From NCBI RefSeq assembly GCF_025642745.1, contig NZ_JANZKP010000012.1:1-64000 (forward strand): a DNA stretch of 64,000 nucleotides, read 5' to 3'. A model generated the notes under the pieces. That model was not told where the DNA came from and searched no databases. It saw only the letters and a list, made by a program, of their open reading frames with translations. The translations under genes were made by a program, and so were the position numbers. Positions 48,301 through 55,613 of this stretch are shown in pieces (within the stretch, counting starts at the first letter, position 1; each line of letters starts with the position of its first letter). This stretch comes from Cellulomonas sp. RIT-PI-Y. GTDB taxonomy: Bacteria; Actinomycetota; Actinomycetes; Actinomycetales; Cellulomonadaceae.

Positions 48301-49032
48301 GGCCCGCAACTGGTCGAGGACGCTGCGGCGGCACGGACCCGGGACCTCACCGGTGCGCTCGCCGATCCGACCGTCGGGACGGCGGACGAGGCGGCACAGG
48401 AGATCGTCGATCTGGTGGCTCGGTTGTCGGCCGGGTCGGGGGAGGACGTGGCCGCCGAGCTCGGTGCCCTCGCGGTGGCCGACGTCCTGGTACCGAGCAC
48501 CGCGGAGGACGACACGTCGGTGCGTTCGCAGGAGCGCACCGCCTTGATCGGCCGGTTGGACGCCACCCCCGGGCTGGAGCGGATCACGGAGGTCGCCGCC
48601 GGGGTCATCTGGCGGGTGCAGCCCGCCGCCGCCGACGGACAGGTCGACGAGGTCGTCGCGGCCTGGGCGCGGCTGCTCCCGGATGCCTCCGGCGCCACCT
48701 CCGCGACGACCTTGACCGGTGCGGACGCCGTCGCCGTCCCCGCCACCGGGACCCAGGTGGACACCAGGATCGCTGCCGGGGGCAGCGGGCGCCTGCTGGT
48801 GCTGGCCGAACGCGCCGACTCCGGTTGGCGCGCCACCCTGGACGGTCGCCCGCTCCGCAGCGTGACCGAGGGCTGGCGTCAGACCTTCGAGGTCGGCGCG
48901 AACGGCGGCCACCTGGTCGTGACCTATCAACCCGCCGACCGCGCGCCGTGGCTGATCGTGCAGGGCGTGGTCGCCCTGCTCGCCCTGCTGCTCGCGGTGC
49001 CGGTGCGCCGCCGGCGCGCGGGGAGGAGATGA
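45355..49032 (+). CDS. GT2 domain fused to large multi-helix membrane domain
   Basis: 1225 residues. Residues 15-280 form a GT2 domain: VTAVVVTRGRTPFLPATL, LVDVGSDPDPRV, LLHDDSAPDPTAL with the metal-binding HDDS, and a basic region. After Arg-rich helices comes a polytopic part (about 400-1010). It is broken at about 600-690 by a charged, Pro/Ser/Asp-rich loop (DPSDADPSESGPSDEA) that must be cytoplasmic or external. The final 200 residues form a soluble domain with GATGWQLLRGDGPQLVEDAAA and a last helix. The pair with the next gene (DUF5719) is conserved in actinobacteria near whiB2. Function is unknown; a role in wall-polymer assembly is likely. Confidence 0.85.
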   Translation: MPEQTPSTATAPTVTSVVTAVVVTRGRTPFLPATLRALAGQSRAPERVVLVDVGSDPDPRVADMLDAAGLSATVLHDPRAATFGAAVHTAVGTGSGTAGWLWLLHDDSAPDPTALDAVVRAVEAAPSVAIAGTKQRTWTRPVRLLEVGLRTSRSGHRARDVEPGEVDQGQHDGRDDVLAVGTAGMLIRRDVWTELDGPDPVLGPFGDGLDLCRRARLAGHRVVVVPGAVVRHAQASLHGLRGPDAGPEAFVDLDADGEPDGADPRRSYRARRIALLHQRLTGVPLPAVPFVAVLAALTAVLRMLIRIASKEPGLAAAELTATARVLTRPGAVARARRRAGRTRRLSRRALRPLQAGPRTVWRQWRDRRLTRAEARRVRRAPSELELRELAALARRRRIGLGVLVVLLLGVTVVALGRPLVSVLGGAGLNGGDLMPAGSGLSDLWRTISTGWVPSGLGDRGPADALLTVLVPLTALAGGDLDVALSVLVLGAVLLAGIGAWFAAGAATRSVTVRLWAAVAWVALPSLLLATGDGRVGAVLVHLALPWFLLALARAVGAQQVDRVVSGLETVSREAVTGGPEIAPEDWGDPEAWARAGFREMRRGGRRRARRAGSDPDAPRADGTEPDPSDADPSESGPSDEAGSATPVRGVPTVVAADSAPVTTSISLPDVDHPGDPDGEVAPPPPDPTPTGSIAAAAGASLALAVIAAGAPVLLFPGLVLIVTAAWCAPRGRRRRLVLAGVPALVLLGPTLAEAASRGAAGWRLLVADPGSPQAAGTVDAVHHLLGVPADASGLVPAWLTGLLGADLAAWWPALAGAGVLVPALIALARGREVARGVRLGWLMAALGLAATVLSARVVVGQQAGQAVTGWAGAGLSFAYAGLLAAAVLGSRGVQTSLAQVNFGWRQLTAGLATLLAVLLPLAGWSSWAWQSRQGDVGALTTLDRSVVPAIGRQTQEGPDAPRVLALTVDEDGATGWQLLRGDGPQLVEDAAAARTRDLTGALADPTVGTADEAAQEIVDLVARLSAGSGEDVAAELGALAVADVLVPSTAEDDTSVRSQERTALIGRLDATPGLERITEVAAGVIWRVQPAAADGQVDEVVAAWARLLPDASGATSATTLTGADAVAVPATGTQVDTRIAAGGSGRLLVLAERADSGWRATLDGRPLRSVTEGWRQTFEVGANGGHLVVTYQPADRAPWLIVQGVVALLALLLAVPVRRRRAGRR

Positions 49033-49033
49033 G

Positions 49034-50644
49034 ATGACCGACGTGACGACCGGCCGTGGCCGTGCCCTGCGCTGGGTCGGCGGTCTGCTGGTGCTGGCCC
49101 TGACCGGCGGTGCCACCGCCCTGGGCCTCGTCCTGCCCGCCGCCGACACCGCCGCTTCCGGCGCCACGGAGGTGGAGGTGCCGGCCGGCACCACGAATCT
49201 GGTCTGCCCCGGGCCGCTGATCCTGCCCGAGGAATCGGACGCGGGAGGGTCCGCGTTCCGGCGGGTGCCGGTGGATCCGATCGAGCGGGTCGGTGTGCTG
49301 GACACCTCCGGGGGCAGCTCGGCGACGCTGACCGTGGTGGGCGGCGAAGCGGAGCAGCTGTCCGGTGGCACGCTGACCGCGCGCGGGATCGCCGGACCGT
49401 CGTTGCTCAGCGCACCGGCCGTGGACGGCGAGGCCGCACGGGTGGTCGGCACGACCAGTGCGGTGACCACCGACGGCGACCTGCGCGGTCTCGCCGCGGG
49501 CAGCTGCGCCGGCGCGTCCTCGGACGTCTGGTTGGTCGGCGGCAGCACCGAGCTGGAGAGCACGGCGGATCTGGTGCTGGTCAATCCGGGGGTCACCACC
49601 GCGCAGGTCTCGCTCAGCGTGTGGGGCCCGGCGGGCGCCGTCGATCTGGCCACCAGCTCCGACGTGCTGGTCGCCCCGCAGTCCAGCCGGACCGTGGTGC
49701 TGACGGGTGTCGCCGCCGAGCAACGCCGCATCGTGGTCCATGCTCAGGCCTCGGGCGGACAGATCTCGGCGTACCTGCAGGACTCCCTGCTGGACGGTCT
49801 GACCCCGCGCGGCACCGACCTGGTCACCGCCGGGGCCGCACCTGCCACCTCGCAGGTGGTGCCCGGACTGATGCTGCAGACCGCCGCGGTGGACGACCCG
49901 GACGCCGCCCAGCTGCGACTGCTGGCTCCGGGGGATGAGGGCGCCACGGTCTCGGTCTCCCTGATCGGCCCGGACGGAGAGGTGCCCCTGTCGGGGGCCG
50001 AGGACCTGACGTTGGAGCCCGGCGTGGTCACCGACCTCTCACTGGGCGGGGTTCCCACCGGGGCCTACACCGCTGTGGTGGCGAGCGATCAGCCCGTGGT
50101 CGCGGGCGCGATGCTGGCCCGGGAGGGCACCGCCGGAGACCAGGACTCGGTGCCACGCATGGATCGGGCCTGGGCGGCGGCGACGGCGACCGGCGGCGGA
50201 CTGGCCGCCCAGCCTCCGGGGGCCAGGGGCCGTCTCCTGCTCACGGTCCTCGACGCGGACGCCGACGCCGAGGCCGCCGCGGAGCCGAGCGCCGAGCCGT
50301 CTGCGACTCCCACCCAGGGCGAGCGCCCCTCCGGCGACGAGGAGACGGAGACCGGGCCGACGGTGGACCTGACCGTGCGGGCCTACGGCGACCGGGGCCT
50401 GCTGGCGGAGCGGACGATCACCGTGACGGTCGGCACCACGGACCGGATCGACGTGTCCGCGGTGGACGCGGACGCGACGACGGTGGAGGTCGAGGCGCCG
50501 GACGGGGTCGACCTGGCGTGGTCGATGTTCGCCTGGACCACGGCCGAGGACGGTCAGTTGATCTCGGTCATCAGCCCGGTCCTGGACGCCACCACCGACC
50601 GGACCGTGCGGGTCCGCCCGGCGGACCGGGCCGGTCTGGACTGA
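49034..50644 (+). CDS. DUF5719 family secreted or anchored protein
   Basis: 536 residues; starts 1 bp after the GT2 fusion gene. N-terminal helix (about 13-35, LVLALTGGATALGLVLP) is a signal or anchor. The outer part is beta-rich with repeated VLVNPGVTTAQVSLSVWGPAG and QDSLLDGLTPRGTDLV, typical of DUF5719. A Glu/Ala/Pro-rich loop (about 412-440) precedes a last beta domain. Constant pairing with the multi-helix GT2 protein suggests an accessory subunit on the outer face. No activity is known. Confidence 0.85.
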   Translation: MTDVTTGRGRALRWVGGLLVLALTGGATALGLVLPAADTAASGATEVEVPAGTTNLVCPGPLILPEESDAGGSAFRRVPVDPIERVGVLDTSGGSSATLTVVGGEAEQLSGGTLTARGIAGPSLLSAPAVDGEAARVVGTTSAVTTDGDLRGLAAGSCAGASSDVWLVGGSTELESTADLVLVNPGVTTAQVSLSVWGPAGAVDLATSSDVLVAPQSSRTVVLTGVAAEQRRIVVHAQASGGQISAYLQDSLLDGLTPRGTDLVTAGAAPATSQVVPGLMLQTAAVDDPDAAQLRLLAPGDEGATVSVSLIGPDGEVPLSGAEDLTLEPGVVTDLSLGGVPTGAYTAVVASDQPVVAGAMLAREGTAGDQDSVPRMDRAWAAATATGGGLAAQPPGARGRLLLTVLDADADAEAAAEPSAEPSATPTQGERPSGDEETETGPTVDLTVRAYGDRGLLAERTITVTVGTTDRIDVSAVDADATTVEVEAPDGVDLAWSMFAWTTAEDGQLISVISPVLDATTDRTVRVRPADRAGLD

Positions 50645-50657
50645 GCGCCGGTCCGGA

Positions 50658-51524
50658 CTAGCGCGCCGCCCGCAGCTCCAGCGTCTCCCGCAGCCCCAGC
50701 CCGAGGCTGACCGCCATCCGCACCGGCCACTGGTACCAGCGGTGGTAGCGGCGGTGCAGGTACTGCTTCGCGCTGGCGTGGTGCGCCGAGATCATCCGGG
50801 AGGGCCGTGCCTTCCAGGACACCCCGCCGACGTGCACCACCTCGGCCGTGGGCAGGTACACGTTCGCCCAGCCCGCCCGGCCGAGCCGTTCGCCCAGGTC
50901 CACGTCCTCGAAGAACATGAAGTAGCTGGTGTCGAACCCGCCGACCGCGTCGAAGGCCGAACGGCGCAGCAGCAGGCACGCCCCGGACAGCCAACCCGCC
51001 GGGCGCTCGGCGCCGAGCGACTCCTGACGCCGGTGGTACGCCCGGGTCCACGGGTTGCCGGGCCACACCTTGCCCAGCACCGCGTGTCCGGCGCCCTGGG
51101 TCAGCGAGGGCAGCTCCCGGGCGGAGGGGTAGACCGTGCCGTCCTCGTTCAGCAGCGCCGGCCCGAGCGAACCCGCGGCGGGAATCCGTTCCGCGGCGCG
51201 CAGCAGGGTGTCCAGCGACCCGGGCCGCCAGATCACGTCCGGGTTCGCCACCACCAGCCAGTCCTGGTCCGCGTCCGCGGCACCGAGGTTCGCGCCGCCG
51301 CCGTAGCCGTGGTTCTCCCCGGTGCGGATCACCCGGGCGCCGCTGCGGGCGGCCACCCGGTCGGTGACCTCGGGCTCCGCGCCGTTGTCCACGATCACCA
51401 GCTCGACCGCGGCGGTGGTGGCGGTGGCCAGGCTGTCGACGAAGGTGTCCAGCTCCGGGCCCGGGTTGAACACGATGGTGACCACGCGCACGGCGGGCAC
51501 GGGGGCAGGAGCAGAGGTCGTCAT
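50658..51524 (-). CDS. wbbL: WbbL-like rhamnosyltransferase (GT2)
   Basis: 288 residues. VVTIVFNPGPELDTFVDSL, IVDNGAEPEV, GENHGYGGGANLG, VANPDVIWRPGSL (the NPD replaces NND), GWLSGACLLLRRSAF and YFMFFEDVDLGERL are the hallmarks of dTDP-Rha:polyprenyl-PP-GlcNAc rhamnosyltransferases such as mycobacterial WbbL, which starts the arabinogalactan linker. The same gene sits near manB and whiB2 in M. tuberculosis. Here it may start the rhamnose chain on the lipid carrier. A different rhamnosyl linkage remains possible. Confidence 0.85.
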   Translation of the reverse strand: MTTSAPAPVPAVRVVTIVFNPGPELDTFVDSLATATTAAVELVIVDNGAEPEVTDRVAARSGARVIRTGENHGYGGGANLGAADADQDWLVVANPDVIWRPGSLDTLLRAAERIPAAGSLGPALLNEDGTVYPSARELPSLTQGAGHAVLGKVWPGNPWTRAYHRRQESLGAERPAGWLSGACLLLRRSAFDAVGGFDTSYFMFFEDVDLGERLGRAGWANVYLPTAEVVHVGGVSWKARPSRMISAHHASAKQYLHRRYHRWYQWPVRMAVSLGLGLRETLELRAAR

Positions 51525-51536
51525 GGCCGGGCCAGA

Positions 51537-52001
51537 CTAGCGTCCGTCCCCGAGCTGAGGATCGATCTCCTCCGGCGCGCGGCCCAGCAGGTGCGCCACC
51601 TGGTCCACCACGACCTCGTGCACCAGCTCGCCCAGGTCGTCGCCGCCGACCGCGCGGCTCTCCACCGGACGGCGGTAGACCACGATGCGCGGCGGCAGTC
51701 CGGGCTCGCTGGGGAAGCACCGGCCGAGCGGCACCCCGCCGCGCTCCCAGGGTGCCGGGTCGGCGGGCGGCACGTCCTCCACCGCGAACTCCACCCCGTC
51801 CAGCTGACGACCCCAGCGCAGCTCGAGCCGCTCCACCGAGCCGAGCACCAGGTCGTCGAAGCGCTCGCCCCGGGTCCGGGAAGCGGGCAGCCCGGCGGGC
51901 AGCAGCGGTCCGCGGATGCCACGGCCCCGGCGGTCGCGACGGCGCACCGGCCCCACCTGCCGAGGCGCGGAGAAGTCGGGGAGGAAGCGGCGGGGAGCCA
52001 T
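51537..52001 (-). CDS. Metallopeptidase-family protein lacking a clear HExxH
   Basis: 154 residues. The C-terminal half (FDDLVLGSVERLELRWGRQLDGVEFAVEDVPP and PPRIVVYRRPVE) matches the small zincin-like family (PF06262, formerly DUF1025) found beside DUF3499 in actinobacteria. The helix that should carry HExxH reads VHEVVVDQVAHLLG, with His and Glu but no His at the fifth position. A distal His and DP in EEIDPQLG are present. It is probably not a normal peptidase. The basic N-terminus is extra and may be disordered. It is followed on the same strand, 12 bp on, by wbbL. Confidence 0.78.
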   Translation of the reverse strand: MAPRRFLPDFSAPRQVGPVRRRDRRGRGIRGPLLPAGLPASRTRGERFDDLVLGSVERLELRWGRQLDGVEFAVEDVPPADPAPWERGGVPLGRCFPSEPGLPPRIVVYRRPVESRAVGGDDLGELVHEVVVDQVAHLLGRAPEEIDPQLGDGR

Positions 52002-52076
52002 CCGCGCACTCTATCTCCGCGCCACGGACGGGTGAGCCGCAGGCGGGTCCTGCCGCGGGTCCCGGTCGACGAGAGG

Positions 52077-52082
52077 TACCGT
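52077..52082 (+). promoter_or_regulatory. -10 box TACCGT of a likely leaderless transcript
   Basis: TACCGT ends 7 nt before the GTG start of the DUF3499 gene, with no ribosome-binding site between. It has the same geometry as at 30165 and 52773. Confidence 0.55.
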
Positions 52083-52089
52083 CGTCCCC

Positions 52090-52461
52090 GTGAGATCCGT
52101 CCGCCAGTGCTCCCGCACCGCGTGCGGTCGTCCGGCGGTGGCCACCCTCACCTATGTCTACGCCGACTCGACGGCCGTGCTCGGTCCGTTGGCGACCACC
52201 GCGGAGCCGCACTCCTACGACCTGTGCGCCGAGCACGCCTCGCGCCTGACGGCGCCGCGCGGCTGGGACGTGGTGCGCCTCGCGCCGGAGTTCGTCGAGA
52301 CCGGGCCGAGCCATGACGACCTGGTCGCGCTGGCGGAGGCGGTCCGTGAGGCCGGACGACCAGCCCAAGCCGTCATGCCGGAGGGCCTGCCACCCGCCCA
52401 GCGGATGACCGAGGACCGGCGTCGCGGGCATCTGCGCGTGCTGCGTGGCGACGAGGACTGA
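52090..52461 (+). CDS. DUF3499 family protein
   Basis: 123 residues from GTG 52090. QCSRTACGRPAVATLTYVYADSTAVLGPL and YDLCAEHASRLTAPRGWDVVRL are diagnostic of DUF3499. Cys7, Cys12, Cys46 and His49 could form a small metal site. Family members are found only in actinobacteria and always near manB/whiB2 (Rv3258c in M. tuberculosis). No function is known. Three bases separate it from the next small gene. Confidence 0.9.
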   Translation: MRSVRQCSRTACGRPAVATLTYVYADSTAVLGPLATTAEPHSYDLCAEHASRLTAPRGWDVVRLAPEFVETGPSHDDLVALAEAVREAGRPAQAVMPEGLPPAQRMTEDRRRGHLRVLRGDED

Positions 52462-52464
52462 GAC

Positions 52465-52758
52465 ATGGCGGAGGGGGCGGCAGGGGGCACAGGCCGGCGA
52501 CGGGGACGGCGCGCGGCGGAACCGGCGCGACCGCTGGGATCGCTGACCCGGCAGGACCAGCCGCACGCGCTCGGCACCGAGGAGTGCGGCTCCTGCGGGT
52601 CGCGGCAGCTGACCCGGCTGCGCCTCACCCTCGCCGACGGCACCGAGGTCACCTTCGTGTCCTGCCACAGCTGCGAGCACCGCGCCTGGATCCCGGTCGA
52701 CGGCGACGGGACCGAGCTCACCCGCGAGCAGGTCATGGAGCGGTCGGCGCGTCGCTGA
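52465..52758 (+). CDS. Small zinc-ribbon protein
   Basis: 97 residues. A basic Arg/Gly/Ala-rich N-terminus (1-25) is followed by CGSC (41-44) and CHSC (67-70) flanking a beta hairpin (RLRLTLADGTEVTFV), the layout of a treble/ribbon zinc knuckle. No named family was recognised. It starts 3 bp after DUF3499 and is probably on the same transcript. It may bind RNA, DNA or a protein partner; this is not shown by the sequence. Confidence 0.78.
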   Translation: MAEGAAGGTGRRRGRRAAEPARPLGSLTRQDQPHALGTEECGSCGSRQLTRLRLTLADGTEVTFVSCHSCEHRAWIPVDGDGTELTREQVMERSARR

Positions 52759-52772
52759 GCACACCGCCCGGC

Positions 52773-52778
52773 TAGAGT
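52773..52778 (+). promoter_or_regulatory. -10 box TAGAGT of a likely leaderless manB transcript
   Basis: TAGAGT ends 7 nt before GTG 52786. This supports that GTG rather than GTG 52777, which overlaps the box, as the manB start. Confidence 0.55.
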
Positions 52779-52785
52779 GGCGGGC

Positions 52786-54252
52786 GTGTCCGAGACGCCC
52801 CGTGCAGACCTGCCCGACCTCACCGGCCTGATCAAGGCCTACGACGTGCGAGGGACGGTGCCCGACCAGCTGAACGCCGGGGTCGCCCGCGCGATCGGCG
52901 CCGCCTTCGCAGAGGTGGTGGTGATCCCCGAGGCCCCGGCCGGTGAGCGACCCCGGGTGGTGATCGGCAACGACATGCGCCCCTCCGGCCCCGAGCTGGT
53001 CGGCGCCTTTGCCGAGGGTCTGTCCTCCCGGGGGGTCGACGTGACCACCATCGGCCTGTGCTCCACCGACGGCCTGTACTTCGCCTCCGGGTCGCTGGGC
53101 ATCCCCGGCGCGATGTTCACCGCGTCGCACAACCCCGCCGAGTACAACGGGATCAAGCTCTGCCGTGCCGGTGCCCGCCCGGTGGGTCAGGACTCCGGTC
53201 TGTCCGCGGTGCGCGACCTCGCGTCCCGGTACCTGGGCGAGGGTCTGCCGGCCGCTGTCGAGTCCGCCGGGAACGTCTCCGAGCGGGAGATGCTCGCCGA
53301 CTACTCCGCCTTCCTGCGCGGCCTGGTCGACCTGTCCGGCATCCGGCCGCTCAAGGTCGTCGTGGACGCCGGCAACGGCATGGGCGGCTACACCGCGCCC
53401 GCGGTGCTGGGCACCGAGGCCGGTCTGCCCGCGCTGCCGCTGGAGGTCGTCCCGCTGTACTTCGAGCTGGACGGCACCTTCCCGAACCACGAGGCCAACC
53501 CGCTGGAGCCCGCCAACCTGGTCGACTTGCAGAAGGCCGTCGTCGAGCACGGCGCGGACCTCGGCCTGGCCTTCGACGGCGACGCCGACCGCTGCTTCGT
53601 GGTGGACGAGAACGGCGACCCGGTGTCGCCCTCGGCCATCACCGCGCTGGTCGGACTGCGGGAGATCGCCAAGGAGCAGGCAGCGGGCCGGCCGAACCCG
53701 GTGGTCATCCACAACCTGATCACCTCCCAGGTGGTGCCTGACCTGGTGTCCGCCGCGGGGGCCACCCCCGTGCGCACCCGGGTGGGGCACTCCTTCATCA
53801 AGGCGCAGATGGCGCAGTCGCAGGCGGTGTTCGGCGGTGAGCACTCCGCGCACTACTACTTCCGCGACTTCTTCTTCGCGGACACCGGGATGCTCGCGGC
53901 GCTGCACGTGCTCGCCGCGCTCGGCGGGCAGCCGCACCCGCTGTCGGCGCTGGCCGAGCAGTACCAGCCCTACGTCGCGTCCGGGGAGATCAACTCCCGG
54001 GTCGACGACGTCGCCTCGGCACGGGAGCGCGTGATCCACGCCTACGTCACCGAGCAGGGCGCCGGTCCGGTCACCACCGACGAGCTCGACGGCCTGACCG
54101 TCTCGCACTGGGACGGCCATCCGCAGTGGTGGTTCAACCTGCGGGCGTCCAACACCGAGCCGCTGCTGCGCCTGAACGTCGAGGCGGCGGACGAGGACAT
54201 CATGGAGAAGGTGCGCGACGACGTGCTCGCACTGGTCCGGCAGGAGATCTGA
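52786..54252 (+). CDS. manB: Phosphomannomutase/phosphoglucomutase
   Basis: 488 residues. Converts mannose-6-P to mannose-1-P (and probably glucose-6-P to glucose-1-P) for GDP-mannose and dTDP-glucose supply. Active-site TASHNP (Ser114), the Mg site DGDADR (about 264-269) and the C-terminal ASNTEPLLRLNVEA that binds the phosphate group are intact. The usual family length is 450-490. A GTG 9 nt upstream is in frame but lies within the -10 box. Confidence 0.95.
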   Translation: MSETPRADLPDLTGLIKAYDVRGTVPDQLNAGVARAIGAAFAEVVVIPEAPAGERPRVVIGNDMRPSGPELVGAFAEGLSSRGVDVTTIGLCSTDGLYFASGSLGIPGAMFTASHNPAEYNGIKLCRAGARPVGQDSGLSAVRDLASRYLGEGLPAAVESAGNVSEREMLADYSAFLRGLVDLSGIRPLKVVVDAGNGMGGYTAPAVLGTEAGLPALPLEVVPLYFELDGTFPNHEANPLEPANLVDLQKAVVEHGADLGLAFDGDADRCFVVDENGDPVSPSAITALVGLREIAKEQAAGRPNPVVIHNLITSQVVPDLVSAAGATPVRTRVGHSFIKAQMAQSQAVFGGEHSAHYYFRDFFFADTGMLAALHVLAALGGQPHPLSALAEQYQPYVASGEINSRVDDVASARERVIHAYVTEQGAGPVTTDELDGLTVSHWDGHPQWWFNLRASNTEPLLRLNVEAADEDIMEKVRDDVLALVRQEI

Positions 54253-54254
54253 CC

Positions 54255-54452
54255 ATGAGCGAGAACACCACCGGCACCGCCCCCTGGCTGCGCGAGCTGC
54301 TGCGCTGCCCGGTCACCGGAGCCACCCTGGTCGACGGAGTCGGCCCCGGCGGTCAGCCGGAGCTGGTCTCCACCGACCCGGATCGTCCGCTGGCCTACCC
54401 GGTCCGCGACGGCATCCCGGTCCTGCTGGAGTCCGAGGCCCGCGCGGTCTGA
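54255..54452 (+). CDS. Trm112-like small protein
   Basis: 65 residues, 2 bp after manB. LRELLRCPVTGATLVDG followed by LVSTDPDRPLAYPVRDGIPVLLESEA is the Trm112p pattern (CP.TG, then YP..DGIP.LL..EA). Only one Cys is present, so no four-Cys zinc site is expected. Bacterial relatives (YcaR/YbaR) have no sure role; in actinobacteria the gene usually follows manB. A very strong terminator follows. Confidence 0.9.
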   Translation: MSENTTGTAPWLRELLRCPVTGATLVDGVGPGGQPELVSTDPDRPLAYPVRDGIPVLLESEARAV

Positions 54453-54466
54453 GTCGTCGCACGCAC

Positions 54467-54500
54467 ACGAATGCCCCGGGCGGTGGCCCGGGGCATTCGT
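54467..54500 (+). terminator. Strong hairpin terminator after the manB operon
   Basis: A perfect 15-bp stem (54467-54481 and 54486-54500) with the loop GGTG lies 15 bp past the Trm112-like gene. No T-run follows. Confidence 0.9.
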
Positions 54501-54504
54501 CGTC

Positions 54505-54510
54505 TAGCAT
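54505..54510 (+). promoter_or_regulatory. Candidate -10 box TAGCAT for the cation-efflux gene
   Basis: TAGCAT follows the terminator hairpin by 4 bp and precedes the ATG by 39 bp. Confidence 0.45.
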
Positions 54511-54549
54511 CACCCCCGGTCCGTACGCAGTCACCCGAGGGGAGCTCCG

Positions 54550-55482
54550 ATGGCACACGGTGGGGGAAACAAGGCGATCGTCGCCGCGCTGTCCGCCAAT
54601 CTGGGGATCGCGGTGACCAAGTTCATCGCCTTCCTGCTGACCAGCTCCAGCTCGATGCTGGCGGAGTCGGTGCACTCGGTCGCCGACTCCGGCAACCAGC
54701 TGTTGCTCCTGATCGGCGGGAAGCGTGCCCGCCGGGCGGCGGACGAGGAGCACCCGTTCGGCTACGGCCGGGCCCGCTACCTCTACGCCTTCGTGGTGTC
54801 GATCGTGTTGTTCAGCCTCGGTGGGCTGTTCGCGCTGTACGAGGCGTGGCACAAGTTCGCCGAGCCGCACCCGATCGAGTCCTGGCACTGGGTGCCGGTG
54901 GTGGTGCTGATCGCCGCTCTGGGCATGGAGGGCTTCTCCTTCCGGACCGCGATCACGGAGGCGAACCACACCCGCGGCGACCAGTCCTGGTGGCAATACA
55001 TCCGCACGGCCAAGGCGCCGGAGCTGCCGGTGGTGCTGCTGGAGGACTTCGGCGCGCTGCTCGGCCTGCTGTTCGCGCTGTTCGGCGTCGGGATGACACT
55101 GGGCACGCACGACGGGCGCTGGGACGCGGTCGGCTCCGCGGCGATCGGCCTGCTGCTGGTGGCGATCGCGATCGTGCTGGCCATCGAGACCAAGTCGCTG
55201 CTGCTCGGTGAGTCGGCGAGCCGCAGGGACGTGGACGCGATCCGGGCGGCGCTGGTGGGGGAGGGCGTGCCCTCGGTGATCCACCTGCGCACCCTGCACC
55301 TCGGGCCGGAGGAGCTGCTGGTCGCGGCCAAGATCGAGGTCGACGCCGAGGAGTCCGCGGCGGAGGTGGCACACGCCATCGACGCGGCGGAGCGCCGGGT
55401 GCGGGCGGCGGTGCCGATCGCGCGGGTGATCTACCTCGAGCCGGACCTCCGGCGCGCGGTCGAGGCGGCCGCACGGCCCTGA
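54550..55482 (+). CDS. Cation diffusion facilitator (CDF) family transporter
   Basis: 310 residues, ATG behind GAGGGGAGC. CDF hallmarks are ESVHSVADSGNQLLLLIGGKRARR (His and Asp of the transport site in helix II), HPFGYGRARYLYAFVVSIVLFS, and the later VLLEDFGALLGLLFALFG. A soluble C-terminal domain (about 215-300) follows. CDF proteins export Zn, Fe, Mn or Co against the proton gradient. The metal here is unknown. It lies alone between two terminators. Confidence 0.93.
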   Translation: MAHGGGNKAIVAALSANLGIAVTKFIAFLLTSSSSMLAESVHSVADSGNQLLLLIGGKRARRAADEEHPFGYGRARYLYAFVVSIVLFSLGGLFALYEAWHKFAEPHPIESWHWVPVVVLIAALGMEGFSFRTAITEANHTRGDQSWWQYIRTAKAPELPVVLLEDFGALLGLLFALFGVGMTLGTHDGRWDAVGSAAIGLLLVAIAIVLAIETKSLLLGESASRRDVDAIRAALVGEGVPSVIHLRTLHLGPEELLVAAKIEVDAEESAAEVAHAIDAAERRVRAAVPIARVIYLEPDLRRAVEAAARP

Positions 55483-55500
55483 CCGCCTGACCCCGGTCGC

Positions 55501-55558
55501 CGAGTGCGAAGAACTCGTCGCGATCCAGGCGATTCGGGCGACGACTTCTTCGCACTCG
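55501..55558. repeat. Long near-perfect inverted repeat (REP-like element)
   Basis: Two 21-nt arms (55501-55521 and 55538-55558) match except at one position and enclose a 16-nt loop. The arms are less GC-rich than nearby DNA (CGAGTGCGAAGAA core). The element follows the CDF stop by 18 bp and lies between convergent genes, beside a second hairpin. Together this is more like an extragenic palindrome than a plain terminator. Confidence 0.7.
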
Positions 55559-55560
55559 AA

Positions 55561-55602
55561 CGGACGACGGCCCCGGTGCCTGCGCTCCGGGGCCGTCGTC
55601 CG
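55561..55602. terminator. Bidirectional hairpin terminator between CDF and proX
   Basis: A perfect 16-bp stem (55561-55576 and 55587-55602) with a 10-nt loop lies 11 bp from the leftward proX stop. It can serve both converging genes. Confidence 0.85.
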
Positions 55603-55613
55603 TCCAGGGAGGA

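Noticed and set aside
44962-49731. Open frame of 1589 codons on the minus strand
   Set aside because: It is antisense to whiB and the GT2 fusion gene. It has shadow-type composition and no start site signals.
50554-54120. Open frame of 1188 codons on the minus strand
   Set aside because: It overlaps wbbL in another frame and is antisense to manB. No recognisable protein.
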